A DNA stretch of 64,000 nt from Nocardia sp. CC227C. Its GTDB lineage: Bacteria > Actinomycetota > Actinomycetes > Mycobacteriales > Mycobacteriaceae. The stretch is from positions 558,001-622,000 of the forward strand of contig NZ_JASITE010000001.1 in the NCBI RefSeq assembly GCF_030767025.1, given 5' to 3'. The notes below the pieces were generated by a model that worked only from the letters and a program-made list of their open reading frames with translations, was not told the DNA's origin and did no database searches. The position numbers and the translations under genes were made by a program. The number at the start of each line of letters is the position of its first letter. Position 1 is the stretch's first letter. This document shows positions 1 through 10,411 of the stretch, piece after piece.

Positions 1-2
1 GG

Positions 3-488
3 GTCGGCACCTCGGTGGAGGGCCTGCGCCTGGTGCTGGCCGGGGAGATGCCCGGGGTGCCGCGCCTGAACTTCTGCACCGTGGACGTGCGGGACGCGGC
101 GGTCGGGCACCGCCTTGCCATGGAGGTCCCGGCGGCCGCGGGCAACCGCTACATCCTGGCCGGGGACGTGGTCTCGCTCCCGCAGATGGCCCGCATCCTG
201 GCGGGCCGCTACCGGATCAGCGCCCGCGCCCTGCCGGACTGGCTGGTCCGCCTGGCCGCCCGCTTCGACGCCACCGCCCGCACCGCCGTCCCCTACCTGG
301 GGCGCGACGAATCCGTCAGCGCCGAGAAGGCGAGCCGCGAACTCGGCTGGACCATGCGCCCGCTCGCCGAAACCCTCCTCGACACCGCCGACAGCCTCAT
401 CCGCTTCGGCGTCGTCGCCGATCCCGGACCCGCCCGCCGCCGCCTCCCGCGCGGCACCGCCGATCCCCACCCGGCTCCCGCCGCCTGA
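3..488 (+). CDS. NAD-dependent epimerase/reductase-like protein, C-terminal part (partial)
   Basis: The reading frame is open from the window edge, so the N-terminal NAD-binding half is missing. The visible 161 residues match the C-terminal substrate domain of extended short-chain dehydrogenases of the dihydroflavonol-reductase/epimerase type: a VDVRDAAVGHRLAM segment (the usual 'VDVRDVA..H..A' stretch), then GNRYILAG and a helix like the family's 'SLPQMARIL'. The tail after about residue 145 is Pro/Arg-rich and probably disordered. The substrate cannot be inferred. A GTG at position 15 is in frame but lies inside the domain, so it is unlikely to be the start. Confidence 0.75.
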   Translation, partial: VGTSVEGLRLVLAGEMPGVPRLNFCTVDVRDAAVGHRLAMEVPAAAGNRYILAGDVVSLPQMARILAGRYRISARALPDWLVRLAARFDATARTAVPYLGRDESVSAEKASRELGWTMRPLAETLLDTADSLIRFGVVADPGPARRRLPRGTADPHPAPAA

Positions 489-1106
489 CCGCGCCTCGCG
501 ATGCTCATCCTCACCGCGATACTCACCGTCATCGGCCTACTCCGCCGAAAACTGAAGTCGCAGAACCGGGACGGCCAACCCGCTCCCGGCGGCGCGGCCC
601 CTCCTGCCGCCGACGGACTCCGGACAGGACATGCTTCCTGGCTGAAATCGCCGGGCGGCCTCCGCATCCGGAGCGCCGCACGGCTGCGGCGCTCGACCCG
701 CCCCCCGGCATGGAGCGCCCTGCGGTCGAGGCTGCCCGCCCGTCGTCGTCTCGGATCACGCCAGCATGCACCCGCACCGCGCTCGGCACCGCCCGGCCGT
801 GCTTCCCGTACCGCCCGGCCGCGCTACCTCGAAAGGCGGCTGTGGCAACCGGCTTTCGCGGCGGCCACCCTCGTGGTCTGCGCCTATGCGGGCGGCGTCC
901 TGGTGCTGTGCTGACCTCCCCGCCGCAGCGCATCCGGCACAGGCATCCGAGGCCGCGTCTCGACCGTCCGGACCACCCGACGGCGGGTCGGCCGACCGGT
1001 CGCATCCTCGCCGCGATGACGCGTGAGCCGACGTCGCCGCACTGTCGGCCGTGTGGCGATCACGTCGTGTCGCCGCACCACCGCACCGCCGGAGGTGCGG
1101 GCGGCG
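489..1106. other. gene-poor interval, no supported gene
   Basis: This 618-bp stretch between the epimerase stop and the peroxiredoxin stop has several open frames on both strands, as expected at this GC content. They encode Arg/Pro-rich sequence without a recognisable domain, clear ribosome site or consistent codon bias. The best candidate starts at 501 with a hydrophobic MLILTAILTVIGLL segment, but it soon becomes low-complexity. I see no supported gene. Confidence 0.5.
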
Positions 1107-1568
1107 CTACTTGGCGCGGTTGCGGAGGAATTCCAGGGCGTCGTCGGCGTGGACGTTGGCGCGCAGTTCGCTGTTGATCACGGTCGCGATGGTGCGGTCC
1201 GGGTCGATGACGAAGGTGGTGCGCTTGACGGGGGAGAGTTTGCCGAGCAGGCCGCGCTTGACGCCGAATCCGGCGGCGACCGCGCCGTCGTCGTCGGAGA
1301 GCAGCGGGTAGCCGAGGTTCTGTTTGCCCGCGAAACCGGCCTGGGTCTCCACCGAGTCGGTGCTGATGCCGACCGGCGTCGCGCCCGCGGCGGCGAATTC
1401 CGCGGCGAGGTCGCGGAAGTGGCACGCCTCGGCGGTGCACACGGGCGTATTCGCGGCGGGGTAGAAGAACAGCACGACGGGTCCGTTCGCGAGCAGTTCG
1501 TCGAGCGAGCGCACGGTGCCGGTCTGGTCGGGAAGCTGGAAACTCGGGGCGAGCTGGCCTGCCTTCAT
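1107..1568 (-). CDS. PrxQ/Bcp-type thiol peroxiredoxin
   Basis: The 153-residue product is a cytoplasmic peroxiredoxin of the AhpC/TSA superfamily that reduces peroxides with thiol electrons. The peroxidatic site is NTPVCTAEAC: Cys44 is the attacking cysteine and Cys49, five residues on, is the PrxQ/Bcp-type resolving cysteine. The later GISTDSVETQAGFA and FVIDPDRTI segments are also typical. The start at 1568 (MKAGQLAPSF) matches the family's N-terminus; the frame stays open upstream but that part is Arg-rich and not conserved-looking. In M. tuberculosis the equivalent gene (bcpB) also lies just before trpE in the opposite direction, which supports the call. Confidence 0.9.
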   Translation of the reverse strand: MKAGQLAPSFQLPDQTGTVRSLDELLANGPVVLFFYPAANTPVCTAEACHFRDLAAEFAAAGATPVGISTDSVETQAGFAGKQNLGYPLLSDDDGAVAAGFGVKRGLLGKLSPVKRTTFVIDPDRTIATVINSELRANVHADDALEFLRNRAK

Positions 1569-1747
1569 GGCGCAGACATTACGGGACGGTCCGCCCGCCC
1601 GTATCCGACGACGGCCGCGGTGGGCGCGCGATCGGCGTGCTCCCGCGCCGAGCCGGATCGTCCACCCGCTCGCGGCGACAGCACGGCCCGCGCACACCTG
1701 TGTGCGCGGGCCGGATCGCCTGTGCGTATCAGACGCCCCTGTGCGGG

Positions 1748-2053
1748 TCAGACGCCGATGAGGGCGGCGACGTCCGGGTTCTTGATCTCCATGACATCGA
1801 GGATGCCGTGGGCCCGGAGGAACGGCTTGAGCTCGCGGATGCGGTCCGCGTGCTCGGCGTACTCATCCGGGAAGTGGCGCGGGTCCAGCGCCTCGAGTGC
1901 CTTCACATAGGTGACGAAGGAGGCGAGGGCGCTGGGCTTGCCCGCCGGGTTCATATTCATCATCCGGGGCGGCTGGGTCGGGTGCCCACCCGGGCCGACC
2001 TGCGGGCTGGCGTGCCGGGGACCCTCCGGTGCGACCGGTTGCGAGGGGTACAT
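1748..2053 (-). CDS. small conserved-type hypothetical protein
   Basis: This gene encodes 101 residues. The first 40 are Pro/Gly-rich. The rest is helical and charged (ALASFVTYVKALEALDPRHF, then a PFLRAHGILDVMEIKNPDVA segment). A strong ribosome site, GAGAGGAG, lies about 10 bases before the ATG at 2053. I do not recognise the family. It is divergent from trpE with about 140 bp between the starts, so promoters for both probably lie there. The function is unknown, but the ribosome site and coding character support a real gene. Confidence 0.65.
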   Translation of the reverse strand: MYPSQPVAPEGPRHASPQVGPGGHPTQPPRMMNMNPAGKPSALASFVTYVKALEALDPRHFPDEYAEHADRIRELKPFLRAHGILDVMEIKNPDVAALIGV

Positions 2054-2194
2054 CGGTGTTGAACTCCTCTCGATAAGGGATACCGCGTGTGGCGAGTGTA
2101 GTGATCACCGCCACTGTTATTCGCGGCCGGTATGGCTCCGGCTGTGCGGGGAGCGGGATTCGATGCGGATCGACCGGCCTGGAATGATGGGGCA

Positions 2195-3745
2195 ATGCGC
2201 GGTTCCTCCACTCCCACCACCACCTCCCGTGAACAGTTCCGCCTGCTCGCGGCCGATCATCGGGTCGTTCCGGTGATTCGAAAGGTGTTGGCGGACTCGG
2301 AAACTCCCCTCTCGGCCTATCGCAAACTGGCCGCCGACCGGGCGGGAACCTTCCTGCTCGAGTCGGCCGAGAACGGGCGATCGTGGTCGCGCTGGTCGTT
2401 CATCGGCGCGGGCAGCCCCACCGCGCTGACCGTCGAGAACGGGCAGGCGACCTGGCTCGGGCAGGTTCCGGCCGACGCTCCCGCCGGCGGTGAGCCCCTG
2501 GAGGCGCTGCGGGAGACGCTGGAACTCCTGCGCACCGAACGACTGCCCGGTCTGCCCCCGCTCACCGGCGGCCTGGTCGGATACCTCGGCTACGACGCCG
2601 TGCGCCGCATGGAACGCCTGCCCGTCATCGCCGCCGACGATCTCGAACTGCCCGAGCTGGTACTGCTGCTGGCCACCGACCTCGCGGCATTCGACCACCA
2701 CGAGGGGGCCATCACCCTCATCGCCAACGCGGTCAACTGGAACGGCACCGATGAGCGCGTGGACGAGGCCTACGACGACGCGGTCGCCCGCCTGGACCGC
2801 ATGACCGCCGCCCTGGCCGCTCCCGCCGAATCCACCGTCTCGGTCTTCGAACGCCCCGAGCCGGAATTCCGCCGTCAGCGCACCTCCGAGGAGTTCGGCG
2901 CGGGCGTGCGCCGCCTGGTCAAGGAGATCGAGGCGGGCGAGGCGTTCCAGGTGGTGCTGTCGCAGCGCTTCGAAATGGACTACGACGGCAGCCCGCTGGA
3001 CCTGTACCGCATGCTGCGCGCCTCCAATCCGAGCCCGTACATGTACCTCATGCACATCCCGGACCGGTCCGGCGGCACCGCGTTCTCCATTGTCGGATCC
3101 AGTCCCGAATCGCTGGTCACGGTGAAGGACGGCCTCGCCACCACGCACCCGATCGCGGGCACCCGCTGGCGCGGGGCCACCGAGGAGGACGATCTGCTGC
3201 TGGAGAAGGGCCTGCTCGCCGACGAGAAGGAGAACGCCGAGCACCTCATGCTCGTCGACCTCGGCCGCAACGATCTGGGCCGGGTCTGCGAACCCGGCAC
3301 CGTGCGCGTCACCGAGTACCGCCACATCGAGCGCTACAGCCACGTCATGCACCTGGTCTCCACGGTCTCCGGTCGCCTGGCCCCCGGCCGCATCGCCCTC
3401 GACGCGGTCCGGGCCTGCTTCCCCGCGGGCACCCTCTCCGGCGCGCCGAAGGTCCGCGCCATGGAACTGCTCGAGGAGCTGGAGCCCACCCGCCGCGGCA
3501 TCTACGGCGGCGTGGTCGGCTACCTGGACTTCGCGGGCGACGCCGACACCGCCATCTGCATCCGCACCGCCCTGCTCAAGGACGGCACCGCGTACGTGCA
3601 GGCGGGCGCGGGCGTGGTCGCCGACTCCGACCCCGACTACGAGGACGTCGAATCCCGCAACAAGGCCATGGCCGTCCTCAAGGCCGTCTCCGCCGCCCAG
3701 ACGGTCCGCGCCTACCGCCCCGACGGACAGGGCGGCACGCTATGA
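2195..3745 (+). CDS. trpE: anthranilate synthase component I
   Basis: TrpE (516 residues) makes anthranilate from chorismate with the TrpG amidotransferase, the first step of tryptophan synthesis. The N-terminal domain carries the LLES motif ([18 protein letters not shown]) tied to tryptophan feedback binding. The C-terminal chorismate-binding domain shows [20 protein letters not shown] and [21 protein letters not shown] chose ATG 2195 because the protein then begins like mycobacterial TrpE (a short tail, then [19 protein letters not shown]); an in-frame ATG at 2132 would add 21 non-conserved residues. It overlaps the next gene by ATGA, starting the trp operon. trpG is not in the window. I found no Trp-rich leader peptide upstream. 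Confidence 0.96.
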   Translation: MRGSSTPTTTSREQFRLLAADHRVVPVIRKVLADSETPLSAYRKLAADRAGTFLLESAENGRSWSRWSFIGAGSPTALTVENGQATWLGQVPADAPAGGEPLEALRETLELLRTERLPGLPPLTGGLVGYLGYDAVRRMERLPVIAADDLELPELVLLLATDLAAFDHHEGAITLIANAVNWNGTDERVDEAYDDAVARLDRMTAALAAPAESTVSVFERPEPEFRRQRTSEEFGAGVRRLVKEIEAGEAFQVVLSQRFEMDYDGSPLDLYRMLRASNPSPYMYLMHIPDRSGGTAFSIVGSSPESLVTVKDGLATTHPIAGTRWRGATEEDDLLLEKGLLADEKENAEHLMLVDLGRNDLGRVCEPGTVRVTEYRHIERYSHVMHLVSTVSGRLAPGRIALDAVRACFPAGTLSGAPKVRAMELLEELEPTRRGIYGGVVGYLDFAGDADTAICIRTALLKDGTAYVQAGAGVVADSDPDYEDVESRNKAMAVLKAVSAAQTVRAYRPDGQGGTL

Positions 3746-5037
3746 GCGGTACCGGCGACCCGGATCGCCGCCGGGAACCGGACACCCCGCCGGGGGAGGC
3801 CGCCCGCACCGGCGATCGGCCAGCCGCTCCGGATGCCACGTCGGCGGCGTCCGCGCCTCCGGCCGCGGGTACCGGCGCGCCCACGACTCCGGCCGCCGGA
3901 ACCGGCATCTCCGCCGTCGGCTCGGAGGCGACCCGGCCCGGTTCCGCTCGGGGCGACACGGCGGTCACCGGCGATGCCGTGGAGTCCGGCGGCGATGCGC
4001 CGCGCGATACCCCTGCCCGCTCCGAGTCGGCGATATCCGGGGATGTGGACGCCCGCGCCGACGTCTCCTCGCGCGGTGGCCTGTCCAGCGCGTCCGGAGG
4101 GTTGTCCGCCGCCGCGAATCCGGCCGACGCGCAGTCCGATTCGACGGTGGTCGCGGAAAGGGTCTCCGGCTCCGTCGATCCCGCCATTCGTGCCGAGATC
4201 GAGTTCGGGTCCGGTGCGGACGCGCAAGGGACGCAGCCGGATACGCCGCGTCAACGCAAACCCGTCGTGGCGGTGTTGCTGCTGGCCGTCGCGGCCGGGG
4301 CGCTGTGGGTGTCGTCGCGGATGACGTGGGTGAGCATCGAGGTCGGCAGTGAACTCGGCGCGCCCCGCGATATCGACCTCGACGGCGGCACCTGGTTCGG
4401 CGCGCTCACTCCGCTGGCGCTGGCGCTGCTCGCCACCATCGCGGCCGTCTTCGCCACCCGGGGCTGGCCGCGCCGGATCGTCGGCGTGGTGGTGGCGCTG
4501 CTCGCCGCCGTGGCAGCGGTGCCGGGGTACGCCCTGCTCAGCGGGGAGGGACAGCTCGCGGAGCGGGCCGGGCGGCTGGCCGAACTGCGCGACTGGGAAC
4601 ATGTGGTGAGCACCCAGACCGCGACGGCACCCGCGATCGTGGCGCTGGTGGGCGCGGTCGCCGCCTTCCTGGCCGGGGTGCTGTTGGTGCGCGCGCCGGA
4701 GGACTCCGGCCGCCTGTCCGGCAAATACGACAACCCCGGCGTCCGCCGTTCGGCGGCCGCCGCCGAGGTGGCGCAGCGGCGGGCCGCTCAGGAGGCCCAG
4801 CGGCGAGCCGGTCAGGCGGCAGAGCCGCGTGCCGGTCGGCCGGAGCCGCCGAGCGCCGGTGGGAAGGCGCAGCGGCGCGCCGAATCCGGGTCACAACCCG
4901 CCCCGGACGAGCAGCTGTCGGGCCGGGTGCTCTGGGATGCCCTCGACGCCGGTGACGACCCCACCGACGAGGCCGCCAATACCTCTGCCGCGCACAATGA
5001 TCCGGATACCGGTTCGGCCGGTCGCCCGCCGCGCTGA
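3742..5037 (+). CDS. Trp-associated conserved membrane protein (TIGR02234-like)
   Basis: The 431-residue protein starts at the ATGA overlap with trpE. Residues 1 to about 165 are low-complexity Ala/Gly/Pro/Asp sequence without a signal peptide. Four hydrophobic segments then follow at roughly 172-190, 215-235, 248-266 and 290-315, with [13 protein letters not shown] after the first. The C-terminal 110 residues are Ala/Arg/Gln-rich and probably cytoplasmic. Position between trpE and trpC and the four-TM core match the actinobacterial Trp-region membrane protein (Rv1610 in M. tuberculosis). Its biochemical role is unknown. The long N-terminal extension is unusual, and a later start is possible. 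Confidence 0.85.
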   Translation: MSGTGDPDRRREPDTPPGEAARTGDRPAAPDATSAASAPPAAGTGAPTTPAAGTGISAVGSEATRPGSARGDTAVTGDAVESGGDAPRDTPARSESAISGDVDARADVSSRGGLSSASGGLSAAANPADAQSDSTVVAERVSGSVDPAIRAEIEFGSGADAQGTQPDTPRQRKPVVAVLLLAVAAGALWVSSRMTWVSIEVGSELGAPRDIDLDGGTWFGALTPLALALLATIAAVFATRGWPRRIVGVVVALLAAVAAVPGYALLSGEGQLAERAGRLAELRDWEHVVSTQTATAPAIVALVGAVAAFLAGVLLVRAPEDSGRLSGKYDNPGVRRSAAAAEVAQRRAAQEAQRRAGQAAEPRAGRPEPPSAGGKAQRRAESGSQPAPDEQLSGRVLWDALDAGDDPTDEAANTSAAHNDPDTGSAGRPPR

Positions 5038-5186
5038 ACAGCGGTGGAGACCGGACCAAGCCCCCGTACCGCCCCCGCCGTCAACGACGCGGAGATAGCC
5101 ATTTACTCTTTATCTGCATCGGTGAGACAGCGCCTGGGGGGATTCTCAGGCAGCAAGTCCGTCTCCCCAGAAAGGATTCGAGCCAG

Positions 5187-6005
5187 ATGACGGTACTCGA
5201 CTCGATTCTCGACGGGGTCCGCGCGGATGTGGCCGCACGGGAAGCCCTCCTGGATTTCCAGGCCGTCAAGAAGGCTGCCGCGGCGGCACCCTCGCCCCGC
5301 GACGCGAAGGCAGCGCTGCACGAGGACGGGATCGGCGTGATCGCCGAAGTGAAGCGGGCCAGCCCCTCCAAGGGCGCACTCGCGGATATCGCCAATCCGG
5401 CCGACCTGGCCCGGGCCTACGAGGACGGCGGCGCGCGCATCATCAGCGTGCTGACCGAGCAGCGCCGCTTCCACGGCTCCCTGGCCGATCTGGACGCCGT
5501 GCGCGCCGCGGTGGACATCCCGATCCTGCGCAAGGACTTCATCGTCGGCCCGTATCAGATCCACGAGGCTCGCGCCCACGGCGCGGATGTCATCCTGCTC
5601 ATCGTGGCGGCCTTGGAGCAGGACGTGCTGTCCTCGCTCATCGACCGCACCGAATCGCTGGGTATGACCGCCTTGGTCGAGGTGCACACCGAGGAGGAGG
5701 CCGACCGCGCCCTCACCGCCGGTGCCACCGTGATCGGCGTGAACGCCCGCAACCTGAAAACCCTCGAGGTGGATCGGGACGTGTTCGCCCGGATCGCCCC
5801 CGGCCTGCCCAGCGAGGTCATCCGGGTGGCCGAGTCCGGTATCCGCGGCACCGCCGACCTGCTGGCCTACGCCGGTGCGGGCGCGGACGCCGTTCTGGTC
5901 GGCGAGGGCCTGGTGACCAGCGGTGATCCCCGCGCCGCCGTGGCCGAGCTGGTGACCGCCGGCACCCATCCGTCCTGCCCGAAACCGGTGCGCCGGGGCC
6001 GGTGA
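5187..6005 (+). CDS. trpC: indole-3-glycerol-phosphate synthase
   Basis: TrpC (272 residues) closes carboxyphenylaminodeoxyribulose phosphate to indole-3-glycerol phosphate. It is a single TIM barrel with family landmarks: [10 protein letters not shown] (catalytic Lys), [34 protein letters not shown] and VAESGI in the phosphate-binding region. An AAAGGATTC ribosome site precedes the ATG at 5187. It is separated from the upstream membrane-protein gene by 149 bp that include an A/T-rich patch near 5100-5120, so an internal promoter is possible. It overlaps trpB by GTGA. Confidence 0.96.
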   Translation: MTVLDSILDGVRADVAAREALLDFQAVKKAAAAAPSPRDAKAALHEDGIGVIAEVKRASPSKGALADIANPADLARAYEDGGARIISVLTEQRRFHGSLADLDAVRAAVDIPILRKDFIVGPYQIHEARAHGADVILLIVAALEQDVLSSLIDRTESLGMTALVEVHTEEEADRALTAGATVIGVNARNLKTLEVDRDVFARIAPGLPSEVIRVAESGIRGTADLLAYAGAGADAVLVGEGLVTSGDPRAAVAELVTAGTHPSCPKPVRRGR

Positions 6006-7279
6006 GAGACGAGATGACACCGACGAACGACACCCTGCCCAAGGCCAGCGACGGCGTCGCCAACAGGAGCGCGCACGAACCCGACCTGGGCGGCCACTTC
6101 GGCGTCTACGGCGGTCGCCACGTCCCCGAGGCGCTGATGGCGGTGATCGAGGAGGTCACCGCCGAATACGAGAAGGTCCGGCTCGACCCGGACTTCCTCG
6201 GTGAACTCGATCGCCTGCAGCGCGACTACACCGGCCGCCCGTCACCGGTGTTCGAATGCACCGAACTGGCCGAGCACGCCGGTGGCGCGCGCATCCTGCT
6301 CAAGCGGGAGGACCTGAACCACACCGGTTCTCACAAAATCAACAATGTGCTCGGCCAGGCGCTGCTGGCCAAGCGCATGGGCAAGACCCGGGTCATCGCC
6401 GAGACCGGGGCGGGGCAGCACGGCGTCGCCACCGCCACCGCGTGCGCGCTGCTGGGCCTGGAATGCGTCATCTACATGGGCGCGGTCGACACCGCCAGGC
6501 AGGCGCTGAACGTGGCCCGCATGCGGCTGCTCGGCGCGGAGGTGGTGTCGGTGACCTCCGGTTCGCAGACGCTCAAGGACGCCATCAACGAGGCGCTGCG
6601 CGACTGGGTCACCAATGCCGACCGCACCTACTACTGCTTCGGCACCGCCGCCGGTCCGCACCCGTTCCCGTTGATGGTGCGCGATTTCCAGCGCATCGTG
6701 GGCATGGAGGCGCGGGCCCAGGTGCTGGACCGGACCGGCCGCCTGCCCGACGCGGTCACGGCGTGCGTGGGCGGCGGCTCCAATGCCATCGGCATCTTCC
6801 ACGCCTTCCTCGACGACGCCGACGTGCGGCTGATCGGCTACGAGGCCGCGGGCGACGGCGTCGACACCGGCCGTCACGCCGCCACCTTCACCGGCGGCAC
6901 CCCGGGGGCCTTCCAGGGCGCGTACTCGTACCTGCTCCAGGACGAGGACGGCCAGACCATCGAATCCCATTCCATCTCAGCGGGTTTGGACTATCCGGGG
7001 GTCGGCCCCGAGCACGCCTACCTCAAGGACAGCGGGCGTGCCGAGTACCGGCCGATCACCGATACCGAGGCCATGGACGCGCTGCTGCTGCTCTCGCGCG
7101 CCGAGGGCATCATCCCGGCCATCGAATCCGCGCACGCCGTGGCGGGCGCACTGCGACTGGGCAAGGAGCTGGGCGAGGGCGCGATCATCCTGGTGAATCT
7201 GTCCGGTCGCGGCGACAAGGACATGGACACCGCCGCCCGCTGGTTCGGGCTGTTCGACGAGCCGGAGGGGCAGCAGTGA
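6002..7279 (+). CDS. trpB: tryptophan synthase beta chain
   Basis: TrpB (up to 425 residues) is the PLP-dependent subunit that condenses indole with serine. The PLP lysine sits in [16 protein letters not shown], the phosphate-binding glycine loop is [13 protein letters not shown], and [10 protein letters not shown] is near the C-terminus. Two starts fit: GTG 6002, overlapping the trpC stop as GTGA, and ATG 6014 with GAGAGACGAG just before it. The protein homology begins only around residue 28 ([18 protein letters not shown]), so it does not decide. It overlaps trpA at 7276-7279. Confidence 0.96.
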   Translation: MRDEMTPTNDTLPKASDGVANRSAHEPDLGGHFGVYGGRHVPEALMAVIEEVTAEYEKVRLDPDFLGELDRLQRDYTGRPSPVFECTELAEHAGGARILLKREDLNHTGSHKINNVLGQALLAKRMGKTRVIAETGAGQHGVATATACALLGLECVIYMGAVDTARQALNVARMRLLGAEVVSVTSGSQTLKDAINEALRDWVTNADRTYYCFGTAAGPHPFPLMVRDFQRIVGMEARAQVLDRTGRLPDAVTACVGGGSNAIGIFHAFLDDADVRLIGYEAAGDGVDTGRHAATFTGGTPGAFQGAYSYLLQDEDGQTIESHSISAGLDYPGVGPEHAYLKDSGRAEYRPITDTEAMDALLLLSRAEGIIPAIESAHAVAGALRLGKELGEGAIILVNLSGRGDKDMDTAARWFGLFDEPEGQQ

Positions 7280-8076
7280 GCCAGCAGTCCAATCTCGCCA
7301 ATACCTTCGCCGCGGCGCGCGAGGAGAACCGCGCGGCGCTGATCGGCTACCTGCCCGCGGGCTACCCCGATCTCCAGGGGTCCATCGACGTGTGCACCGC
7401 CATGGTCGAATCCGGTTGCGACGTCATCGAAGTCGGCGTCGCCTACTCCGATCCGGTGATGGACGGTCCCACCATCCAGGCCGCGGCCGAACAGGCGCTG
7501 CGCGGCGGCGTGCGGGTGCGCGACGTGTTCCGGGTGGTGGAGGCCATCAGCGCGGCGGGCGGCAAGGCCGTGGTCATGACCTACTGGAATCCGGTGCTGA
7601 AGTACGGCGTCGACGCCTTCTCCCGCGATCTCGCGGCGGCGGGCGGCCTCGGACTGATCACGCCCAATCTGATTCCGGAGGAGGCCGACGACTGGTTCAT
7701 CGCCTCGGCCACCCACAATCTGGACCGCATCTTCCTGGTCGCGCCGTCCTCCACCGAGGAGCGGCTGGTCAAAACCCTGGAAGCGTCGCGGGGGTTCGTC
7801 TACGCCGCCTCCACCATGGGGGTGACCGGCGCGCGTGACGCCGTCTCCGATATGGCCCCCGCCCTGTGCGCCCGCATCCGCGCCCACTCCGATATCCCGA
7901 TCGGTGTCGGCCTGGGCGTGCGCAATGGAGCCCAGGCCGCCGAAATCGCCTCCTACGCCGACGGCGTCATCGTCGGCTCGGCGCTGGTGAGCGCCGCCGC
8001 CCAGGGTTTGGACGCGGTACGGACACTCACGGCGGAGCTGGCCGAGGGCGTCCGCTCGGCGACCGTCCCCCGCTAG
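7276..8076 (+). CDS. trpA: tryptophan synthase alpha chain
   Basis: TrpA (266 residues) cleaves indole-3-glycerol phosphate and channels indole to TrpB. The frame begins at GTG 7276 inside the trpB stop (GTGA), and the product starts [20 protein letters not shown]. Catalytic landmarks are the Glu of [12 protein letters not shown] and the Asp of [10 protein letters not shown], plus [29 protein letters not shown] and the phosphate-binding [13 protein letters not shown]. This is the last gene of the trp chain; lgt follows after about 260 bp. Confidence 0.95.
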   Translation: MSQQSNLANTFAAAREENRAALIGYLPAGYPDLQGSIDVCTAMVESGCDVIEVGVAYSDPVMDGPTIQAAAEQALRGGVRVRDVFRVVEAISAAGGKAVVMTYWNPVLKYGVDAFSRDLAAAGGLGLITPNLIPEEADDWFIASATHNLDRIFLVAPSSTEERLVKTLEASRGFVYAASTMGVTGARDAVSDMAPALCARIRAHSDIPIGVGLGVRNGAQAAEIASYADGVIVGSALVSAAAQGLDAVRTLTAELAEGVRSATVPR

Positions 8077-8081
8077 TTCGC

Positions 8082-8180
8082 CGCGAATCGGGCGGGTGTC
8101 GCCCGTGATACGCGCCCGGCCCGGCTGTTCGCCGGTGGTCCGTCGCGAATCGGGTGGGCGTAGACCGCGATACGCGCTCG
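8082..8180. repeat. pair of imperfect 37-bp direct repeats upstream of lgt
   Basis: Two 37-bp copies, 8082-8118 and 8144-8180, start 62 bp apart, begin CGCGAATCGGG and end ATACGCGC(C/T)CG, with about six mismatches. They lie between the trpA stop and the lgt start. Their role is unknown. Confidence 0.6.
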
Positions 8181-8337
8181 TCCGCTGGAACTCCGGCCGT
8201 CCCGTGCGCCGGGACTCCGAGCGTGCGCACCGCCGTGTGCTACGGGCCACGGTATTCGGGCGTGGCGTCAGGACGGCGCGCCCGTGTCGGCCACCGGGCT
8301 CCGCGCGTATCGGGGCGGTTCCGCTACGGTTGGGGCC

Positions 8338-9678
8338 GTGACCTATCGAGTCCTGGCTGACAGTGTCCTGTCCGGCAGTGCCGCCGACGTCTTGGCCTAT
8401 ATTCCCTCACCGCCGCGCGGTGTCTGGGATATCGGGCCGTTCCCGCTGCGTGCCTACGCGCTGTGCATCATCATCGGCATCGTCGCGGCCATCTGGCTCG
8501 GCGAGAAGCGGTGGCTGCGGCGTGGGGGAGAGGGCGGCACGGTCCTCGATGTGGCCATGTTCGCGGTGCCGTTCGGCCTCGTCGGCGGGCGGCTCTATCA
8601 CGTGGCCACCGATTGGCAGAAGTACTTCGGGGAGAACGCCACGGGCGACTGGTGGGCGATCTGGGAGGGCGGCCTCGGGATCTGGGGTGCGGTGCTGCTC
8701 GGCGGCGTCGGCGCGTGGATCGCCTGTCGCGTCTATCGAATCTCCTTGCCCGCCTTCGGCGATGCCATCGCACCCGGCATTCTGCTGGCACAGGCCATCG
8801 GCCGCTTCGGCAACTGGTTCAACCAGGAGCTCTACGGCCGGGAGACCACGGTCCCGTGGGGCCTGGAGATCTACCTGCGCTTCGATTCCAACGGCCAGCT
8901 CGACATGATGGACGGCGTCTCCACCGGCGTGGTGGAGAAGGTCGTGCACCCCACCTTCCTCTACGAGATGGTGTGGAATCTGCTCGGCGTGGCCGCACTT
9001 CTCTACCTGGACAAGAAGTTCCGCATCGGCCACGGCCGCCTGTTCGCGCTCTACGTGGCGATCTACTGCTTCGGCCGCTTCTGGGTGGAGCTGCTGCGCG
9101 ACGACGAGGCCACCCATATCGCGGGCATCCGCATCAATTCCTTCACCTCCGCGATCGTATTCTTCGGTGCGATAGCCTATTTCGTGCTCGCGACCAAGGG
9201 CCGCGAGACGGTGGAGCAGTTGCGCTCCAAGGAGGACCGCCCGTGGCCGTGGCAGCTGTCGAAGCTGCGCGCCTACGGTGCGGCCGGAGCCGCGGCGACC
9301 GCCGGGGATGGTGATACCGCCGCGGACGCCAGCGCCGGTGACGCCGCCGAGCCCGACAGTGTGACGCCGACGCAGGGCGAGGAGACCGAGACCACGGCGG
9401 CCGCAGACACCGAACCCGCGGATCGGGAGGCAGCTGTCAAGGAGGCCACGGACAAGGAGCCCGGTTCGGGATCCACGGTGACCGACGACAACGAAACCGG
9501 GTCCGCGGACGATAACCCATCCGAGACCGCGAAGTCGGAACCCACGCGGCCCGACCCCACCGAGCCCACCGAGCCCGAGCCAGCAGCGCCCACGACGGAC
9601 CAGCCCGGCGAGACCGACCCCACCACAGCCCGACCCGATCCCACGAAGTCCGGTGACTCGGACGACACCAAGCCCTGA
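8338..9678 (+). CDS. lgt: prolipoprotein diacylglyceryl transferase
   Basis: Lgt (446 residues) transfers diacylglyceryl from phosphatidylglycerol to the lipobox cysteine of prolipoproteins at the inner membrane. Seven hydrophobic segments fill the first ~285 residues. The Lgt signature is IGRFGNWFNQELYGRET, preceded by PLRAYALCIIIGIVAA and followed by HPTFLYEMVWNLLG and GRFWVELLRDDEA. After about residue 300 comes a 140-residue acidic Glu/Thr/Asp/Pro-rich tail, typical of actinobacterial Lgt and probably cytoplasmic. I chose GTG 8338; upstream in-frame codons encode non-conserved sequence. The lipoproteins encoded nearby (10412, 21513, 53260) are expected substrates. Confidence 0.94.
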   Translation: MTYRVLADSVLSGSAADVLAYIPSPPRGVWDIGPFPLRAYALCIIIGIVAAIWLGEKRWLRRGGEGGTVLDVAMFAVPFGLVGGRLYHVATDWQKYFGENATGDWWAIWEGGLGIWGAVLLGGVGAWIACRVYRISLPAFGDAIAPGILLAQAIGRFGNWFNQELYGRETTVPWGLEIYLRFDSNGQLDMMDGVSTGVVEKVVHPTFLYEMVWNLLGVAALLYLDKKFRIGHGRLFALYVAIYCFGRFWVELLRDDEATHIAGIRINSFTSAIVFFGAIAYFVLATKGRETVEQLRSKEDRPWPWQLSKLRAYGAAGAAATAGDGDTAADASAGDAAEPDSVTPTQGEETETTAAADTEPADREAAVKEATDKEPGSGSTVTDDNETGSADDNPSETAKSEPTRPDPTEPTEPEPAAPTTDQPGETDPTTARPDPTKSGDSDDTKP

Positions 9679-9716
9679 CCCCCGCGCGGTATCGCAGTAT
9701 CGATGAGGAGAACACC

Positions 9717-10205
9717 GTGACCGATCCCTATCAGCAGCAGCCCGGCCAAGGGCCGCAGTACGGTGCGCCGGGCACCGGTCCGGATCTGGGTAAAAGCGCC
9801 GATCCGTACGCCCAGCAGCACCAGCAGCCCTACGGCCAGTCGCAGCCGCAGTATCCGCAGCCCGGTTACGGTCAGCCCGGTTACCCGCAGCCGGGATACG
9901 GTCAGCCCGGCGGTTACCCGCCCGCGCAGTTCGGCCCGGGCGTCGATCCCGAAGCGCCGTACGGCCGCGATATCTACGGCACCCCGCTGTCGGACAAGCA
10001 GAAGCTCATCGCGGGCCTGCTGCAGATCTTCCTGGGCGGGTTCGGCATCGGCCGCTTCTATCTGGGCTACAACCAGATCGCCGTCTGGCAGATCGTGGTC
10101 ACCGTGCTCACCTGCGGTATCGGCAGCATCTGGGGTCTGATCGACGGCATTCTGATTCTCATCGGCAAGGTGCCCGACCCCTACGGTCGTCCGCTGCGCG
10201 ACTGA
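9717..10205 (+). CDS. TM2-domain membrane protein
   Basis: This 162-residue protein starts at GTG 9717 behind a GATGAGGAG ribosome site. The first 85 residues are a Gln/Pro/Tyr/Gly-rich cytoplasmic-type tail with repeats of the form PQPGYGQPGYPQPGYGQPGG. A TM2 domain follows: KQKLIAGLLQIFLGGFGIGRFYLG, a short turn, then VWQIVVTVLTCGIGSIWGLIDGILIL. The function of TM2 proteins in bacteria is unclear. A strong hairpin follows the stop. Confidence 0.85.
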   Translation: MTDPYQQQPGQGPQYGAPGTGPDLGKSADPYAQQHQQPYGQSQPQYPQPGYGQPGYPQPGYGQPGGYPPAQFGPGVDPEAPYGRDIYGTPLSDKQKLIAGLLQIFLGGFGIGRFYLGYNQIAVWQIVVTVLTCGIGSIWGLIDGILILIGKVPDPYGRPLRD

Positions 10206-10240
10206 TTCGTGCGCGACTGATCTCAGCGGACACGCGCCCC

Positions 10241-10275
10241 GGGCGGGCGGCATCGAACGCCGATGCCGCCCGCCC
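10241..10275 (+). terminator. strong hairpin after the TM2 gene
   Basis: A perfect 15-bp inverted repeat (GGGCGGGCGGCATCG and its complement) with a 5-base loop lies 36 bp after the stop. It has no T-run, as is usual for actinobacterial terminators. Confidence 0.75.
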
Positions 10276-10411
10276 ATCGTTATCATCTGCTCGTCGATCG
10301 CACCAGGTTTGCACGCGCGGCAATCGTTGAGGTCCCGGACGGTCGGTTCCCGGCGTACCCTGTACCGGTTGTCTGTCGCGTGGCCTGTCCACGCTCGAGG
10401 AGAGGTTCACC

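Noticed and set aside
501-914. 137-codon plus-strand frame with a hydrophobic start
   Set aside because: After about 15 residues it becomes Arg/Pro/Ala-rich, competing frames exist on the other strand, and there is no clear ribosome site.
2054-2194. trp leader peptide attenuator
   Set aside because: No short frame with a run of Trp codons and following alternative hairpins was seen upstream of trpE.
2117-3352. 411-codon antisense frame across trpE
   Set aside because: It lies opposite a full-length TrpE and has only low-complexity Gly/Val/Arg sequence.
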